DNA of 64,000 nt from JAKPAM01 sp047601745 (GCA_047601745.1 JASGIS010000001.1:5084001-5148000), one strand, 5' to 3'. Positions 35,985 through 45,198 are shown, counted from the first letter of the stretch. Made by a program: numbers and translations. Notes: generated by a model not told the origin, from the letters alone.

Positions 35985-36734
35985 CTAATCCAATCCGCCA
36001 TATGCCAGAAACCCTCCGTCGACCGGGAGCGTCACTCCGGTGATGTAGGAAGACATGTCGGACAACAGAAAAGCGGCGGCGTTCGATATTTCATCGGGGT
36101 TCCCGAACCGAGCCAGAGGAATACGATCCGTATAGTCGGTCGCGATCACTTTCCCGGTCTGAACGAGATGTTCCATCATTGGGGTTGCAATGGGGCCCGG
36201 CGCGATTGCATTGACCCGAATGTTGAAACCGGCCCATTCGCAAGCGAGATTCCTCGTCAATTGCATGACTCCGGCTTTTGCGGGGCCATACGCATTTCTG
36301 CGCGGCACTCCGACGATGCCGCTGATCGAGGCGATATTGACGATCGAACCTTTTTTTTGCCTCAGATAGTGCAGACCGACCGCGCGATTCACCAGCAAGG
36401 TGCCTCGTAGATTTATATCGACGATTCGCTGCCAGACGTCAATATTCATGTCGATCGTCGACGTGATTACATCACTGACGCCAGCAGCATGCATCAGGCC
36501 ATCGATATTTCCCATTTTTTCCACTGCGCTGTCTACTGCTTGTGCGCACGCGGCCTCGCTGGTGATGTCGCAGCTGTAATATCCCGCCGCATCGAGTCGT
36601 TTGGCTTCGGTCGCCAAGGCGTCGGCATTGATATCTACGAGATAAATATTCGCACCCATTCTTTTGAATGCTTCACTCGTAGAAAGGCCTATACCACTTG
36701 CAGCTCCAGTGATCAGGATATTTTTCTGAAACAT
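35985..36734 (-). CDS. short-chain dehydrogenase/reductase (SDR)
   Basis: A 249-residue classical SDR and first gene of the island operon. GAASGIGLSTSEAF, HAAGVSD, catalytic Ser in NIASISG and YGPAK are visible, followed by the usual ITGVTLPVDGGF near the C-terminus. Its promoter must lie in the 758-base divergent region upstream. It is the first of two SDRs in the operon, which suggests two successive oxidation steps. Confidence 0.87.
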   Translation of the reverse strand: MFQKNILITGAASGIGLSTSEAFKRMGANIYLVDINADALATEAKRLDAAGYYSCDITSEAACAQAVDSAVEKMGNIDGLMHAAGVSDVITSTIDMNIDVWQRIVDINLRGTLLVNRAVGLHYLRQKKGSIVNIASISGIVGVPRRNAYGPAKAGVMQLTRNLACEWAGFNIRVNAIAPGPIATPMMEHLVQTGKVIATDYTDRIPLARFGNPDEISNAAAFLLSDMSSYITGVTLPVDGGFLAYGGLD

Positions 36735-37034
36735 GATTGAAATCGAATGTTCTGAAGAGTTGGACGGACGACCAACCTATGGTGATTCGACGCACTCTAG
36801 TGAAGTTGGCAACTTGATGCAAGAGATGCGGTGTTAGGGTTTCTACTGCCGGCAAGACCTGGCGGTACGACGCCGGTTCTTCGGGGCCGGGAGGGAGACC
36901 CGAGCGCGGATGACAAGGGCAGGACGTGCGGCATTCACCGGCTTTCGGCGGTGACATGGACGACGGATTCCGCGAACTCGTCCACGACATCGCGCTCCAC
37001 CGGGGAATAGGCCCCGGCCGATGGCCGAGTGAGC

Positions 37035-37066
37035 GAGCCCTGGTGCAATCGAGCCCTGGTGCACTC
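37035..37066 (+). repeat. 16-bp near-exact tandem repeat
   Basis: GAGCCCTGGTGCAATC (37035-37050) is followed directly by GAGCCCTGGTGCACTC (37051-37066), differing at one base. Confidence 0.75.
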
Positions 37067-37220
37067 TTCTGGCCGTCCGCCGGCTAACGCCCTAGCCGCA
37101 ATCGACACGCTGGACTGCTGCCAGGAGCAGCGCGGTAACGCCCCCTGCAAGGAAGGCCGCCATCAGCGTTCCAGTCGCCGATTCCCTCCGGCCGCCGATA
37201 GGCTTCGCCCCTCACTATCA

Positions 37221-37238
37221 AGTGTATACACTCTAAAT
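37221..37238 (+). promoter_or_regulatory. candidate NicR operator (best copy)
   Basis: AGTGTATACACTCTAAAT. The first 12 bases are a perfect palindrome (AGTGTA/TACACT), as expected for a MarR dimer. It lies about 255 bases upstream of the binding-protein gene and matches elements before nicB, nicA and the tannase gene. Confidence 0.6.
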
Positions 37239-37354
37239 TCCTAGCCACGGCCGCCCGAATGCCGGACAATGCCCGGACGCACCGAATTGGTTCCTCCGAT
37301 GCCGAAGCAAGCTGTTTTCCGGAGAAATTCTGGAAAAAATTGCGGATCGCCAAC

Positions 37355-37372
37355 CATTAGAGTGCACGCCCC
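37355..37372 (-). promoter_or_regulatory. candidate NicR operator (inverted copy)
   Basis: On the minus strand this reads GGGGCGTGCACTCTAATG, sharing the GCACTCTAA half with the 37221 copy. It is in the same promoter region. Confidence 0.4.
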
Positions 37373-37421
37373 TCCGGGGTGACACCTGAAGAGACTGGAA
37401 CGGTTATTGCTATGCAATTGA

Positions 37422-37439
37422 AGCGTACACATTCAAACG
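37422..37439 (+). promoter_or_regulatory. candidate NicR operator
   Basis: AGCGTACACATTCAAACG matches the 37221 copy at 12 of 18 positions. It lies 53 bases upstream of the ATG at 37493, where binding would block transcription. Confidence 0.45.
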
Positions 37440-37492
37440 CGTGTCCTCCGCCACGGCAGCAGGAACTGCTTCAATCGCTTTCAGGAGAAATC

Positions 37493-38722
37493 ATGGGTTC
37501 ACGACGCTTCTCTCCCTGGTGCCTGCGCACGATCCGCTGGGCAACGGTCGCGGGCACCGCCGCCTTCACGATGACGGCCGCGGCGCAAGGGACCATCAAG
37601 ATCGGCGAGATCAACAGCTACAAGGCGCAACCGGTCTTCCTCGACGCCTACAAGCAGGGCATGGCCCTCGCCTTGGAGGAGGCCAATGCCGCGGGCGGCG
37701 TCGATGGCCGGCGCTTCGAGCTGATCACCCGCGACGACAACGCCAATCCGGGCGAGGCCGTGCGCCAGGCCGAAGAGCTGCTGTCGCGCGAGAAGGTGGA
37801 CATCCTGGCCGGCACCTTCCTTTCTCACGTCGGGTTGGCGATGGCCGACTACGCGAAACAGAAGAAGGTGTTCTTCCTTGCCAGCGAGGCCCTGACGGAC
37901 AAGATCACCTGGGGTGACGGCAACCCGTACACGTATCGCCTGCGTACGTCGACCTACATGCTGGCCGCTTCACTGGTGCCCGAGGCCGTCAAGCTCAACA
38001 AGAAGCGTTGGGCGATCGTCTATCCGAATTACGAGTATGGCCAGTCGGCGGCGGAAACCTTCAAGCGCTTGCTGAAGAAGGCCCAACCCAATGTGGAGTT
38101 CGTCACCGAGCAGGCACCGCCTCTGGGCAAGGTGGATGCGGGCAGCGTGGTCCAGGCGATCGCCGATGCCAAACCCGATGCCGTGTTCAACGCGCTGTTC
38201 GGGGCGGATCTGGCCAAGCTGGTGCGCGAAAGCGCCACGCGCGGCACCTTCAAGGGCGTTTCGGTGGTCAGCATCCTGAGCGGCGAGCCCGAGTACCTCG
38301 AACCGCTGCGCGACGAGGCCCCGGTGGGCTGGATCGTCACCGGCTACCCGTGGTATGCGATCGATACGCCCGAGCATAAGGCCTTTGTCAAAGCCTATCA
38401 GGCCAAGTTCGGCGCGGGCAATCTGCGTCTGGGCTCGGTGGTCGGCTACTCGACGATCAAGTCGATCGTCGAAGGCGTCAAGCGCGCCAACGGCAAGACC
38501 GATACCGAGTCGATGACCAAGGCTTTCTCCGGTCTGAAGGTATCGACCCCGGACGGCCAGATCACGTTCCGCGCGCTGGATCATCAATCCACGATGGGCA
38601 CCTACGTGGGTCGGGTAGCCCTGAAGGACGGCAAGGGCGTGATGGAGGATTTCCAGTACGTCCCCGGCGAAAAACTGCTGCCGCCGGACGACGAAGTGGC
38701 CAAGCTGCGCGCCGCCCCGTGA
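37493..38722 (+). CDS. Liv-type ABC substrate-binding protein heading the nic operon
   Basis: A 409-residue type-I periplasmic binding protein with a signal peptide ending TAAAQG before TIKIGEINSYKAQPVF. NAAGGVDGRRFELITRDDNANPGEAVRQAEELLS is the family core. AGGAG precedes the ATG at 37493; an in-frame start at 37379 would run through operator sequence. It is followed in the same direction by a fused permease, two ATPases and then nicC-nicF genes. A nicotinate or 6-hydroxynicotinate ligand is inferred from that position. Confidence 0.85.
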   Translation: MGSRRFSPWCLRTIRWATVAGTAAFTMTAAAQGTIKIGEINSYKAQPVFLDAYKQGMALALEEANAAGGVDGRRFELITRDDNANPGEAVRQAEELLSREKVDILAGTFLSHVGLAMADYAKQKKVFFLASEALTDKITWGDGNPYTYRLRTSTYMLAASLVPEAVKLNKKRWAIVYPNYEYGQSAAETFKRLLKKAQPNVEFVTEQAPPLGKVDAGSVVQAIADAKPDAVFNALFGADLAKLVRESATRGTFKGVSVVSILSGEPEYLEPLRDEAPVGWIVTGYPWYAIDTPEHKAFVKAYQAKFGAGNLRLGSVVGYSTIKSIVEGVKRANGKTDTESMTKAFSGLKVSTPDGQITFRALDHQSTMGTYVGRVALKDGKGVMEDFQYVPGEKLLPPDDEVAKLRAAP

Positions 38723-38830
38723 ACCACGGACAACCGCTGCCGTGCGCCGGCTCACCCGGTGCGCGGTAGCGGGGATCGCTCCTACCAAGCGTTCGAGTTC
38801 TTCGAAGCGCATCCAGTCATCGAGATTCCC

Positions 38831-40765
38831 ATGGACCCATCTGGTTTTCTGGCGCAGTTGCTCAATGGCCTGGCCGAAGCGTCCTCGCTTTTCCTGGTGG
38901 CCGCCGGGCTGTCGCTGATATTCGGTGTCACGCGCATCGTCAACTTCGCCCACGGCTCGTTCTTCATGCTGGGCATCTACATCGCCTATTCGCTGGTCGA
39001 ACGACTGGGCGTCGGCGCGACCGGCGCCATCGGCTTCTGGTCCAGCCTGGCGCTGGCCTCGTTGCTGGTGGGCGCGATCGGCGCGCTGGTCGAGATGATC
39101 CTGCTGCGGCGAATCTACAAGGCGCCCGAGCTGTTCCAGTTGCTGGCGACGTTCGCGCTGGTGCTGGTCATCAACGATGCGGTACTTTGGCTGTGGGGGC
39201 CGGAGGAACTGCTGGGCCGTCACGCCCCCGGGTTGACCGGCTCGGTCGATCTGTTCGGGCGCGCTTATCCGACCTACAACCTGTTCCTGATCGTCGTGGG
39301 GCCGGTGGTGCTGGGCCTGCTGTGGCTGCTGTTGACGCGCACCCGGTGGGGCGTTCTGGTGCGCGCCGCGACGCAGGACCGTGAAATGCTGGGCGCCCTG
39401 GGCGTGAACCAGGCCTGGTTGTTCACCGGCGTGTTCGCGCTGGGGGCCATGCTGGCCGGGCTGGGTGGCGCGATCCAGTTGCCGCGCGAACCGGCCAGCC
39501 TGACGCTGGACCTCAAGGCCATCGGCGAAGCCTTCGTCGTGGTCGTCGTGGGCGGCATGGGTTCGATCCCCGGTGCTTATGTCGCCGCGCTGCTGATCGC
39601 CGAAATCAAGGCGATCTGCATCGGCCTGGGCACCGTGCAGATCCTGGGCATCGACGTGTCGTTCTCCAAACTCACGCTGGTGGTCGAGTTCCTGGTGATG
39701 GCGCTGGTGCTGGTGTTCCGCCCCTGGGGCCTGATGGGACGCCCGCAGGGCGTCAGCCGCAACTCGGCGCCGGTGGAAGCGCCGCTGCGCCCGGGCTCGC
39801 CGCAGTTCAAGCTGCTGGCCACCGGCATCGTGGCGATACTGGCGAGCCTGCCGATGCTGTCGGGCTGGTTCCCTTATGCGACCGTGCTGGCGCAGGACGT
39901 GCTCGTGGCCGTGCTGTTCGCCGTCAGCCTGCACTTCATCATGGGTCCCGGCGGCATGCATTCGTTCGGACACGCCGCTTATTACGGGCTGGGCGCCTAC
40001 GGCGCCGGGATCCTGCTGAAGGTGGCCTCGATGCCCATGCCGCTGGCGATGGCCCTGGCGCCGCTGGTGGCGGGTTTGGGAGCGCTGCTGTTCGGCTGGT
40101 TCTGCGTTCGGCTGTCCGGCGTGTATCTGGCCATGTTGACGCTGGCGTTCTCGCAGATCGTCTGGTCGATCGTGTTCCAGTGGGACGACTTCACCGGCGG
40201 CTCCAACGGCTTGATCGGCATCTGGCCCAGCGGCTGGCTGTCCGGCAGCGCCTACTTCTACCTGACGCTGGCGCTGGTGGTCCTTTCGATCGTGGCGCTG
40301 CGTCGCATCCTGTTCGCGCCGTTCGGCTTCGCGCTGCGGGCCGGTCGCGATTCGGCATTGCGCGCCGATGCGATCGGCATCGACGTCAAGCGGGTGCAAT
40401 GGGTGGCGTTCGTGATCGCCGGCGTGTTCGGCGGTCTGGCCGGCGCGCTGTACGTGTTCTCGAAAGGCAGCATCTCCCCGGATTCGATGGCGGTCGGCAA
40501 GTCGGTCGATGGCCTGGTGATGGTGCTGCTCGGCGGCATCCAGACACTGACCGGTCCGGTCGTCGGCGCCGCCACTTTCAACGTTCTGCAGGACTACATC
40601 ATGCGGGCGACCGAGTACTGGCGGGCGTTGTTCGGCGGCGTGATCCTGTTGCTGGTGATCGCCTTCCCGCAAGGCATCGCCGGGTTCGCGCGGCAGGCGG
40701 CCGACTGGTGGGCGCACCGCAGCAGCGAGCCGGCCGCCGTGACCCGGCAGGAGAGCCAGGCATGA
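38831..40765 (+). CDS. fused LivH-LivM ABC permease
   Basis: A 644-residue two-domain permease. The LivH-like half (about residues 1-305) has LSLIFGVTRIVNFAHGSFFMLG and VVVGGMGSIPGAYVAALL. The LivM-like half (about 320-625) has MGPGGMHSFGHAAYYGLGAYGAG, MLTLAFSQIVWSIV and GGSNGL. The fusion contrasts with the separate livH/livM genes in the neighbouring island, so the two importers are not recent duplicates of each other. It overlaps the following ATPase gene by 4 bases. Confidence 0.88.
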   Translation: MDPSGFLAQLLNGLAEASSLFLVAAGLSLIFGVTRIVNFAHGSFFMLGIYIAYSLVERLGVGATGAIGFWSSLALASLLVGAIGALVEMILLRRIYKAPELFQLLATFALVLVINDAVLWLWGPEELLGRHAPGLTGSVDLFGRAYPTYNLFLIVVGPVVLGLLWLLLTRTRWGVLVRAATQDREMLGALGVNQAWLFTGVFALGAMLAGLGGAIQLPREPASLTLDLKAIGEAFVVVVVGGMGSIPGAYVAALLIAEIKAICIGLGTVQILGIDVSFSKLTLVVEFLVMALVLVFRPWGLMGRPQGVSRNSAPVEAPLRPGSPQFKLLATGIVAILASLPMLSGWFPYATVLAQDVLVAVLFAVSLHFIMGPGGMHSFGHAAYYGLGAYGAGILLKVASMPMPLAMALAPLVAGLGALLFGWFCVRLSGVYLAMLTLAFSQIVWSIVFQWDDFTGGSNGLIGIWPSGWLSGSAYFYLTLALVVLSIVALRRILFAPFGFALRAGRDSALRADAIGIDVKRVQWVAFVIAGVFGGLAGALYVFSKGSISPDSMAVGKSVDGLVMVLLGGIQTLTGPVVGAATFNVLQDYIMRATEYWRALFGGVILLLVIAFPQGIAGFARQAADWWAHRSSEPAAVTRQESQA

Positions 40766-41556
40766 CGACGACCCCTCTTCTGCAGGTGCGCGGGCTGAGC
40801 AAGTCCTTCGGCGGCGTGCGCGCCGTGGACGGCATCGATTTCGACCTGCACCAGGGCGAACTGCTGGCCTTGATCGGCCCGAACGGCGCCGGCAAGTCGA
40901 CCACGTTCAACATGGTGGGCGGCCAGTTGATGGCCAGCGCCGGCTCGGTCGAGCTGGCCGGCCGGGAGTTGGTCGGCATGAAGCCCCGGGACATCTGGCG
41001 GCTGGGCGTGGGGCGAACCTTCCAGATCGCCGCGACGTTCAGTTCGCTGACCGTGGTCGAGAACGTGCAGATGGCCTTGCTGTCGCACCAGTCGCGCACC
41101 TACACGTTCTGGCGCAGCGCGGCGCCGCAGTTTCGCGCGCAGGCGCTCGATCTGCTCGATCAGGTCGGCATGCGCGCGCAGGCCGACCGACCGTGCAGCG
41201 AACTGGCGTACGGCGACGTCAAGCGGGTCGAGCTGGCCATGGGACTGGCCAACGATCCGAAGCTGCTGCTGATGGACGAGCCCACCGCCGGTATGGCTCC
41301 CAGGGAGCGCAATGCGCTGATGGCGCTGACCAAGCAACTGGTGGTCGACCGCAAGATGGCCGTGCTGTTCACCGAGCACAGCATGGACGTCGTCTTCGCT
41401 TATGCGGACCGGATGATCGTGCTGGCACGCGGACGGCTGATCGCCGAAGGGTCGGCGGAGGACATCCGCAATCACCCGAAGGTCCAGGAGGTGTACTTCG
41501 GCAGCGGCAAGACGTTCGAGAAAGCGCCGCAAGCGTCAAAGGAGATCACGCCATGA
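40762..41556 (+). CDS. livG: ABC transporter ATP-binding protein (LivG type)
   Basis: A 264-residue LivG-class ATPase with Walker A GPNGAGKSTT, variant signature LAYGDVKRVELAMGLA, Walker B LLLMDEPTAGMAP and switch His in TEHSMD. ATG overlaps the permease stop by 4 bases and its own stop overlaps the next ATG by 4, so the transporter genes are translationally coupled. It is probably part of the nic-operon importer. Confidence 0.88.
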   Translation: MTTTPLLQVRGLSKSFGGVRAVDGIDFDLHQGELLALIGPNGAGKSTTFNMVGGQLMASAGSVELAGRELVGMKPRDIWRLGVGRTFQIAATFSSLTVVENVQMALLSHQSRTYTFWRSAAPQFRAQALDLLDQVGMRAQADRPCSELAYGDVKRVELAMGLANDPKLLLMDEPTAGMAPRERNALMALTKQLVVDRKMAVLFTEHSMDVVFAYADRMIVLARGRLIAEGSAEDIRNHPKVQEVYFGSGKTFEKAPQASKEITP

Positions 41557-42350
41557 GTATCGCCACGCCGCCGGCGGCACGCGAAGCCGTCGCCACCGAT
41601 CCGATCGGCGCCGCCGCGCCGGGCGAGCAGACGCTGCTGGAAGTCTCGGGCCTGAACGCCTGGTACGGCGCCGCGCACATCCTTTTCGACGTCGCCCTGC
41701 AGGTCCGGCGCGGCGAGGTCGTCGCGCTGATGGGACGCAACGGCGCCGGCAAGTCCACCACGCTGAAGGCCATCATGGGATTGATGGCCAGGCGCAAGGG
41801 GCGCATCGGGTTCCTGGGGCAGGACATCACCGACAAGGCACCGTTCGAGGTCGCCCGCATGGGCCTGGGGTTCGTGCCGGAAGACCGGCGCGTGTTCACC
41901 GATCTGACGGTGACCGAGAACCTCGAGGTCGGGCGCCAGCCCGCCCGCACCTGGCCCGACGGCAGCGAAGCTATGGCCTGGACGCCCGCGGCGCTCTACC
42001 AGCTTTTCCCGAATCTGGGCGCCATGCAGCAGCGGCCCGGCGGCCAGATGAGCGGCGGCGAACAGCAGATGCTGACCGTCGCCCGCACGCTGATGGGCAA
42101 TCCGTTCCTGGTGCTGCTGGACGAGCCGTCCGAAGGCGTGGCGCCCGTCATCGTCGAGCAGATGGCCCACATGATCCTGGCGCTCAAGGCCAGCGGCACC
42201 AGCATCCTGCTGTCCGAGCAGAACCTGCATTTCGCGGAGCTGGTGTCCGATCGCGCCTACGTGCTGGAAAAAGGCCAGCTCAAGTACGAGGGCACGATGG
42301 CCGAACTTGCTGCCGACGAAGAAGTGCGAAGAGCTCATCTGACGGTTTGA
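41553..42350 (+). CDS. livF: ABC transporter ATP-binding protein (LivF type)
   Basis: A 265-residue LivF-class ATPase with a short, Ala/Pro-rich N-terminal extension, Walker A GRNGAGKSTT, signature MSGGEQQMLTVARTL and Walker B VLLDEPSEGVAP. It completes the importer. A 99-base gap without a recognisable promoter leads to nicC, so readthrough into the catabolic genes is likely. The gap contains GC-rich palindromes such as GCCGCGCGGC. Confidence 0.87.
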   Translation: MSIATPPAAREAVATDPIGAAAPGEQTLLEVSGLNAWYGAAHILFDVALQVRRGEVVALMGRNGAGKSTTLKAIMGLMARRKGRIGFLGQDITDKAPFEVARMGLGFVPEDRRVFTDLTVTENLEVGRQPARTWPDGSEAMAWTPAALYQLFPNLGAMQQRPGGQMSGGEQQMLTVARTLMGNPFLVLLDEPSEGVAPVIVEQMAHMILALKASGTSILLSEQNLHFAELVSDRAYVLEKGQLKYEGTMAELAADEEVRRAHLTV

Positions 42351-42449
42351 CGTCGAAACACCGCTGATGCCTGGTCTCCCGCCGCGCGGCTCCGAGGGCC
42401 GCGGCCGGCATCCGGGCCCCATCACACGAACCCCGACAAGGACATCCGA

Positions 42450-43598
42450 ATGACAGACACGAACACCATCGATATCGCCGTGATCGGCGCGGGGCTCGGC
42501 GGAGCCGCCGCCGCCGCCCTGCTGACCAAGGCAGGCTTCTCGGTGCACTGCTTCGAACAGGCCGCGGAGTTCAGCCGCCTGGGCGCAGGCATCCACATCG
42601 GCCCGAACGTGATGAAAGTCTTCCGGGAGATCGGCCTGGAAGACCGGCTGGCACGGATCGGCGCCCATCCCGATCATTGGTTCTCCCGGGATGGGCGCAC
42701 CGGCGAGTACCTGTCGAGAATCGAATTGGGAGAGTTCGCCGTCAAGGAGTACGGCGCGCCCTACATCACCATCCACCGCGGCGACATGCACGCCGAACAG
42801 ATCGCGGCCTTGCCGCCGCAGTCGATCCATTACGACTACCGGCTGACGGACCTGCGCGAGCGTGAAGACGACGTCCTGCTGAGTTTCGCCAACGGCGAGC
42901 AGGTGACCGCGCGCCTGGTCATCGGGGCCGACGGCATCAATTCCATCATCCGAGAGAAGCTGCTGGGACCGGAAAAGCCGCGTTTCTCCGGCTGGATCGG
43001 CCACCGGGCGCTGATCGACATGAACAGGCTGCGCTCGACGAACCTCGAATACGAGCGCTGCGTGAAATGGTGGTGGGAGGCCTCGCGCCACGTGATGGCC
43101 TACGCCACGAAGTCGGACGGCAGCGAGTATTACTACGTCACCGGTGTCCCCGTCGAAAGCTGGGATCACGACAGCGGCTTCGTCGACAGCTCGCGCGAGG
43201 AGATGGAAGCGATCTTCGGCGACAACGCGCATCCGATGGTGCGCGGCCTGATCGATGCCACCACCGAGGTGACCAAGTGGCCGTTCTGGAACCGCGATCC
43301 GATGAGCCTGTGGAGCCGCGGCCGGCTGTGCCTGCTGGGCGACGCCTGCCATCCGATGCGCCCGCACATGGCGCAAGGCGCGTGCATGGCCATCGAGGAT
43401 GCGGCGATTCTCACCCGCGCATTGCAGCAGACCGGCGCCGAAGACTACAGGACGGCATTCGGCATCTACGAAGAAACGCGGCGCGAGCGGGCGACCAAGG
43501 TGCAGACCATCTCCAACGCCAACACGTGGTTGAAGCAACAGGAGGATCCGGCCTGGGTCTATGCGTACGATCCGATCCACGCGCCGCTCCAGGGGTAA
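42450..43598 (+). CDS. nicC: 6-hydroxynicotinate 3-monooxygenase
   Basis: A 382-residue FAD-dependent class A hydroxylase that converts 6-hydroxynicotinate to 2,5-dihydroxypyridine with decarboxylation, using NADH and O2. It has GAGLGGAAAAALL at the N-terminus, RLGAGIHIGPNVMK, GADGINSIIREKLLG and GDACHPMRPHMAQGACMAIEDAA. The SNANTWLKQQEDPAWVYAYD C-terminus and the exact length are those recalled for Pseudomonas NicC. The surrounding nicE/D/X/F genes make the assignment firm. Confidence 0.93.
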   Translation: MTDTNTIDIAVIGAGLGGAAAAALLTKAGFSVHCFEQAAEFSRLGAGIHIGPNVMKVFREIGLEDRLARIGAHPDHWFSRDGRTGEYLSRIELGEFAVKEYGAPYITIHRGDMHAEQIAALPPQSIHYDYRLTDLREREDDVLLSFANGEQVTARLVIGADGINSIIREKLLGPEKPRFSGWIGHRALIDMNRLRSTNLEYERCVKWWWEASRHVMAYATKSDGSEYYYVTGVPVESWDHDSGFVDSSREEMEAIFGDNAHPMVRGLIDATTEVTKWPFWNRDPMSLWSRGRLCLLGDACHPMRPHMAQGACMAIEDAAILTRALQQTGAEDYRTAFGIYEETRRERATKVQTISNANTWLKQQEDPAWVYAYDPIHAPLQG

Positions 43599-43652
43599 GT
43601 AAGCCGGGCAGACCCGAAGTATCCGTCCCCACTCTGTAGAAATGAGCATCCA

Positions 43653-44402
43653 ATGAAGAAATTCCGTATCGGACAGATCGTCCCCAGTTCCAACATCACG
43701 ATGGAAACCGAGATCCCCGCGCTGCTCAAGTCGCGCGAGATGATCTCGCCTGAGCGCTTCACCTTCCATTCGTCGCGCATGCGCATGAAACACGTGACCA
43801 AGGAAGAACTGTCGGCGATGGACGCCGACAGCGACCGCTGCGCGCTCGAGCTTTCGGACGCGCAGGTGGACGTGATGGGCTATGCGTGCCTGGTGGCGAT
43901 CATGTCGATGGGGCACGGCTACCATCGCACGTCCCAGGAGCGCCTGACCCAGGTCGTGCGAAGCAACGACAGCCGGGGCGCCGTGGTCAATTCGGCCGGG
44001 GCGCTGATCGAGGCCCTGCAGGCGATGAACGCGCGCAAGGTGGCGGTGATCGCGCCGTACATGAAGCCGCTGGCGCAGGTCGTTTTCGACTACATCGCGC
44101 ATGAAGGTTTCGAGGTGATCGACAGCCGCGCGCTGGAAATCCAGAACAACCTCGCGGTCGCCGCGCACGACCCGATGAAGCTTCCGGGCATCGCGCAGTC
44201 GCTCGATTACCGGGATGCGGACGTCATCGTGCTTTCGGCCTGCGTGCAAATGCCCTCTCTGGCGGCCGTGCCCGCCGTCGAGGCCGCCACGGGCAAGCCG
44301 GTGGTCACGGCGGCCATCGCAACGACCTGGTCGATGCTGCGCGCGCTCGGCCTGTCGACCAGCGTTCCGGGGGGCGGCGCCCTGCTCTCGGGCATCCATT
44401 GA
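43653..44402 (+). CDS. nicE: maleate cis-trans isomerase
   Basis: A 249-residue Asp/Glu-racemase-superfamily enzyme that isomerises maleate to fumarate, the last step of nicotinate degradation. Cys79 (GYACLVAIMSMG) and Cys197 (LSACVQMPSL) keep the 118-residue spacing of the two catalytic cysteines recalled for NicE (82 and 200). The N-terminal GQIVPSSNITMETEIP is characteristic. It lies 54 bases after nicC, in the same operon. Confidence 0.93.
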   Translation: MKKFRIGQIVPSSNITMETEIPALLKSREMISPERFTFHSSRMRMKHVTKEELSAMDADSDRCALELSDAQVDVMGYACLVAIMSMGHGYHRTSQERLTQVVRSNDSRGAVVNSAGALIEALQAMNARKVAVIAPYMKPLAQVVFDYIAHEGFEVIDSRALEIQNNLAVAAHDPMKLPGIAQSLDYRDADVIVLSACVQMPSLAAVPAVEAATGKPVVTAAIATTWSMLRALGLSTSVPGGGALLSGIH

Positions 44403-44415
44403 TCGGGAGATGACG

Positions 44416-45198
44416 ATGCAGGGTTACCATGTGCATGCCAACGGCATCCGCCAACACCTGATCCACTACCCCGGTCGAGCACCGCAACTGCCGCAGTTGC
44501 TGCTGGTGCCGGGCATCACGTCGCCGGCCATCACCTGGGGCTTCGTCGCCGAACGGCTGGCCGCGCATTTCGATGTCCACGTGCTGGACGTGCGCGGACG
44601 CGGCCTGAGCGAGGCGGGGGATCTCGACTACACGCTGGACGCGATGGCCGGCGACGTGATCGCGCTGGCCGAGCGGATGCGGCGTCCGGTCGTGCTCGGC
44701 CACTCGATGGGAGCGCGCACCGCCATCCGGGCGGCGCGCCGCGATCCGGCGCCTCTGTCCGGTCTGATCCTCGTCGATCCGCCGATGTCCGGGCCGGGCC
44801 GTCGACCCTATCCGGCCAATTGGGCCTGGTACGGCGACTCCATCCGCCTGGCGCAAAAGGGTTGCGGTGTCGACGAGATGCGGCGGTTCTGCCCGACCTG
44901 GACGGACGAGCAAGTGCGCCTGAGAGCCGAATGGCTGCACACCTGTCAATGGGGCGCGATCCGTATCGCGTTCGACGGCTTCCATACCGATGACATCCAT
45001 GCCGACCTGCCGCACATCCGCTTGCCGGCAAGGCTGGTCGTGGCCGGCGGCGCGACGGTGGTGTTGCCCGAGGACGTCGCCGAGGTGCGGGAACTGGTCC
45101 CGCAGATCGAGGTGCGCCGCGTGGAAAAGGCCGGCCACATGATTCCCTGGGACGATCTGGAAGGCTTCCTGGCCGCCGTCCAGGATTTTTCGGCCTGA
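44416..45198 (+). CDS. nicD: N-formylmaleamate deformylase
   Basis: A 260-residue alpha/beta hydrolase that releases formate from N-formylmaleamate, giving maleamate. Ser97 in LGHSMGA, Asp121 in ILVDPP and His241 in KAGHMIPWDD form the triad, each offset by four from the NicD residues I recall. The ATG at 44416 is preferred to the one at 44410 because GGGAG at 44405-44409 is then 6 bases away. The gene starts 13 bases after nicE. Confidence 0.92.
   Translation: MQGYHVHANGIRQHLIHYPGRAPQLPQLLLVPGITSPAITWGFVAERLAAHFDVHVLDVRGRGLSEAGDLDYTLDAMAGDVIALAERMRRPVVLGHSMGARTAIRAARRDPAPLSGLILVDPPMSGPGRRPYPANWAWYGDSIRLAQKGCGVDEMRRFCPTWTDEQVRLRAEWLHTCQWGAIRIAFDGFHTDDIHADLPHIRLPARLVVAGGATVVLPEDVAEVRELVPQIEVRRVEKAGHMIPWDDLEGFLAAVQDFSA

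Larger units (their letters stand above)
36735..37492. other. long divergent regulatory region
   Basis: 758 bases between the divergent SDR and the nic-locus binding-protein gene. It holds three copies of the candidate NicR element near the right end, a weak fourth (CGACGCACTCTAG at about 36789), a 16-bp near-tandem repeat (37035-37066) and no convincing ORF. The middle part may be decayed coding sequence. Confidence 0.5.

Noticed and set aside
36840..37150. Possible small genes in the long divergent region
   Set aside because: Frames here show no family motif, poor start context and overlapping alternatives on both strands. They were left as noncoding or decayed.
37970..40717. 915-codon minus-strand open frame opposite the fused permease gene
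   Set aside because: It is a Gln/Arg/His-rich low-complexity shadow of a well-conserved permease gene in high-GC DNA. It has no recognisable domain and no start context.
42351..42449. Separate promoter before nicC
   Set aside because: No copy of the 18-bp element or convincing -35/-10 was seen. Readthrough from the importer genes explains the layout.
41472..44399. 975-codon minus-strand open frame opposite livF, nicC and nicE
   Set aside because: It spans three firmly assigned plus-strand genes and has Arg/His/Gly-rich composition. It is a shadow frame.
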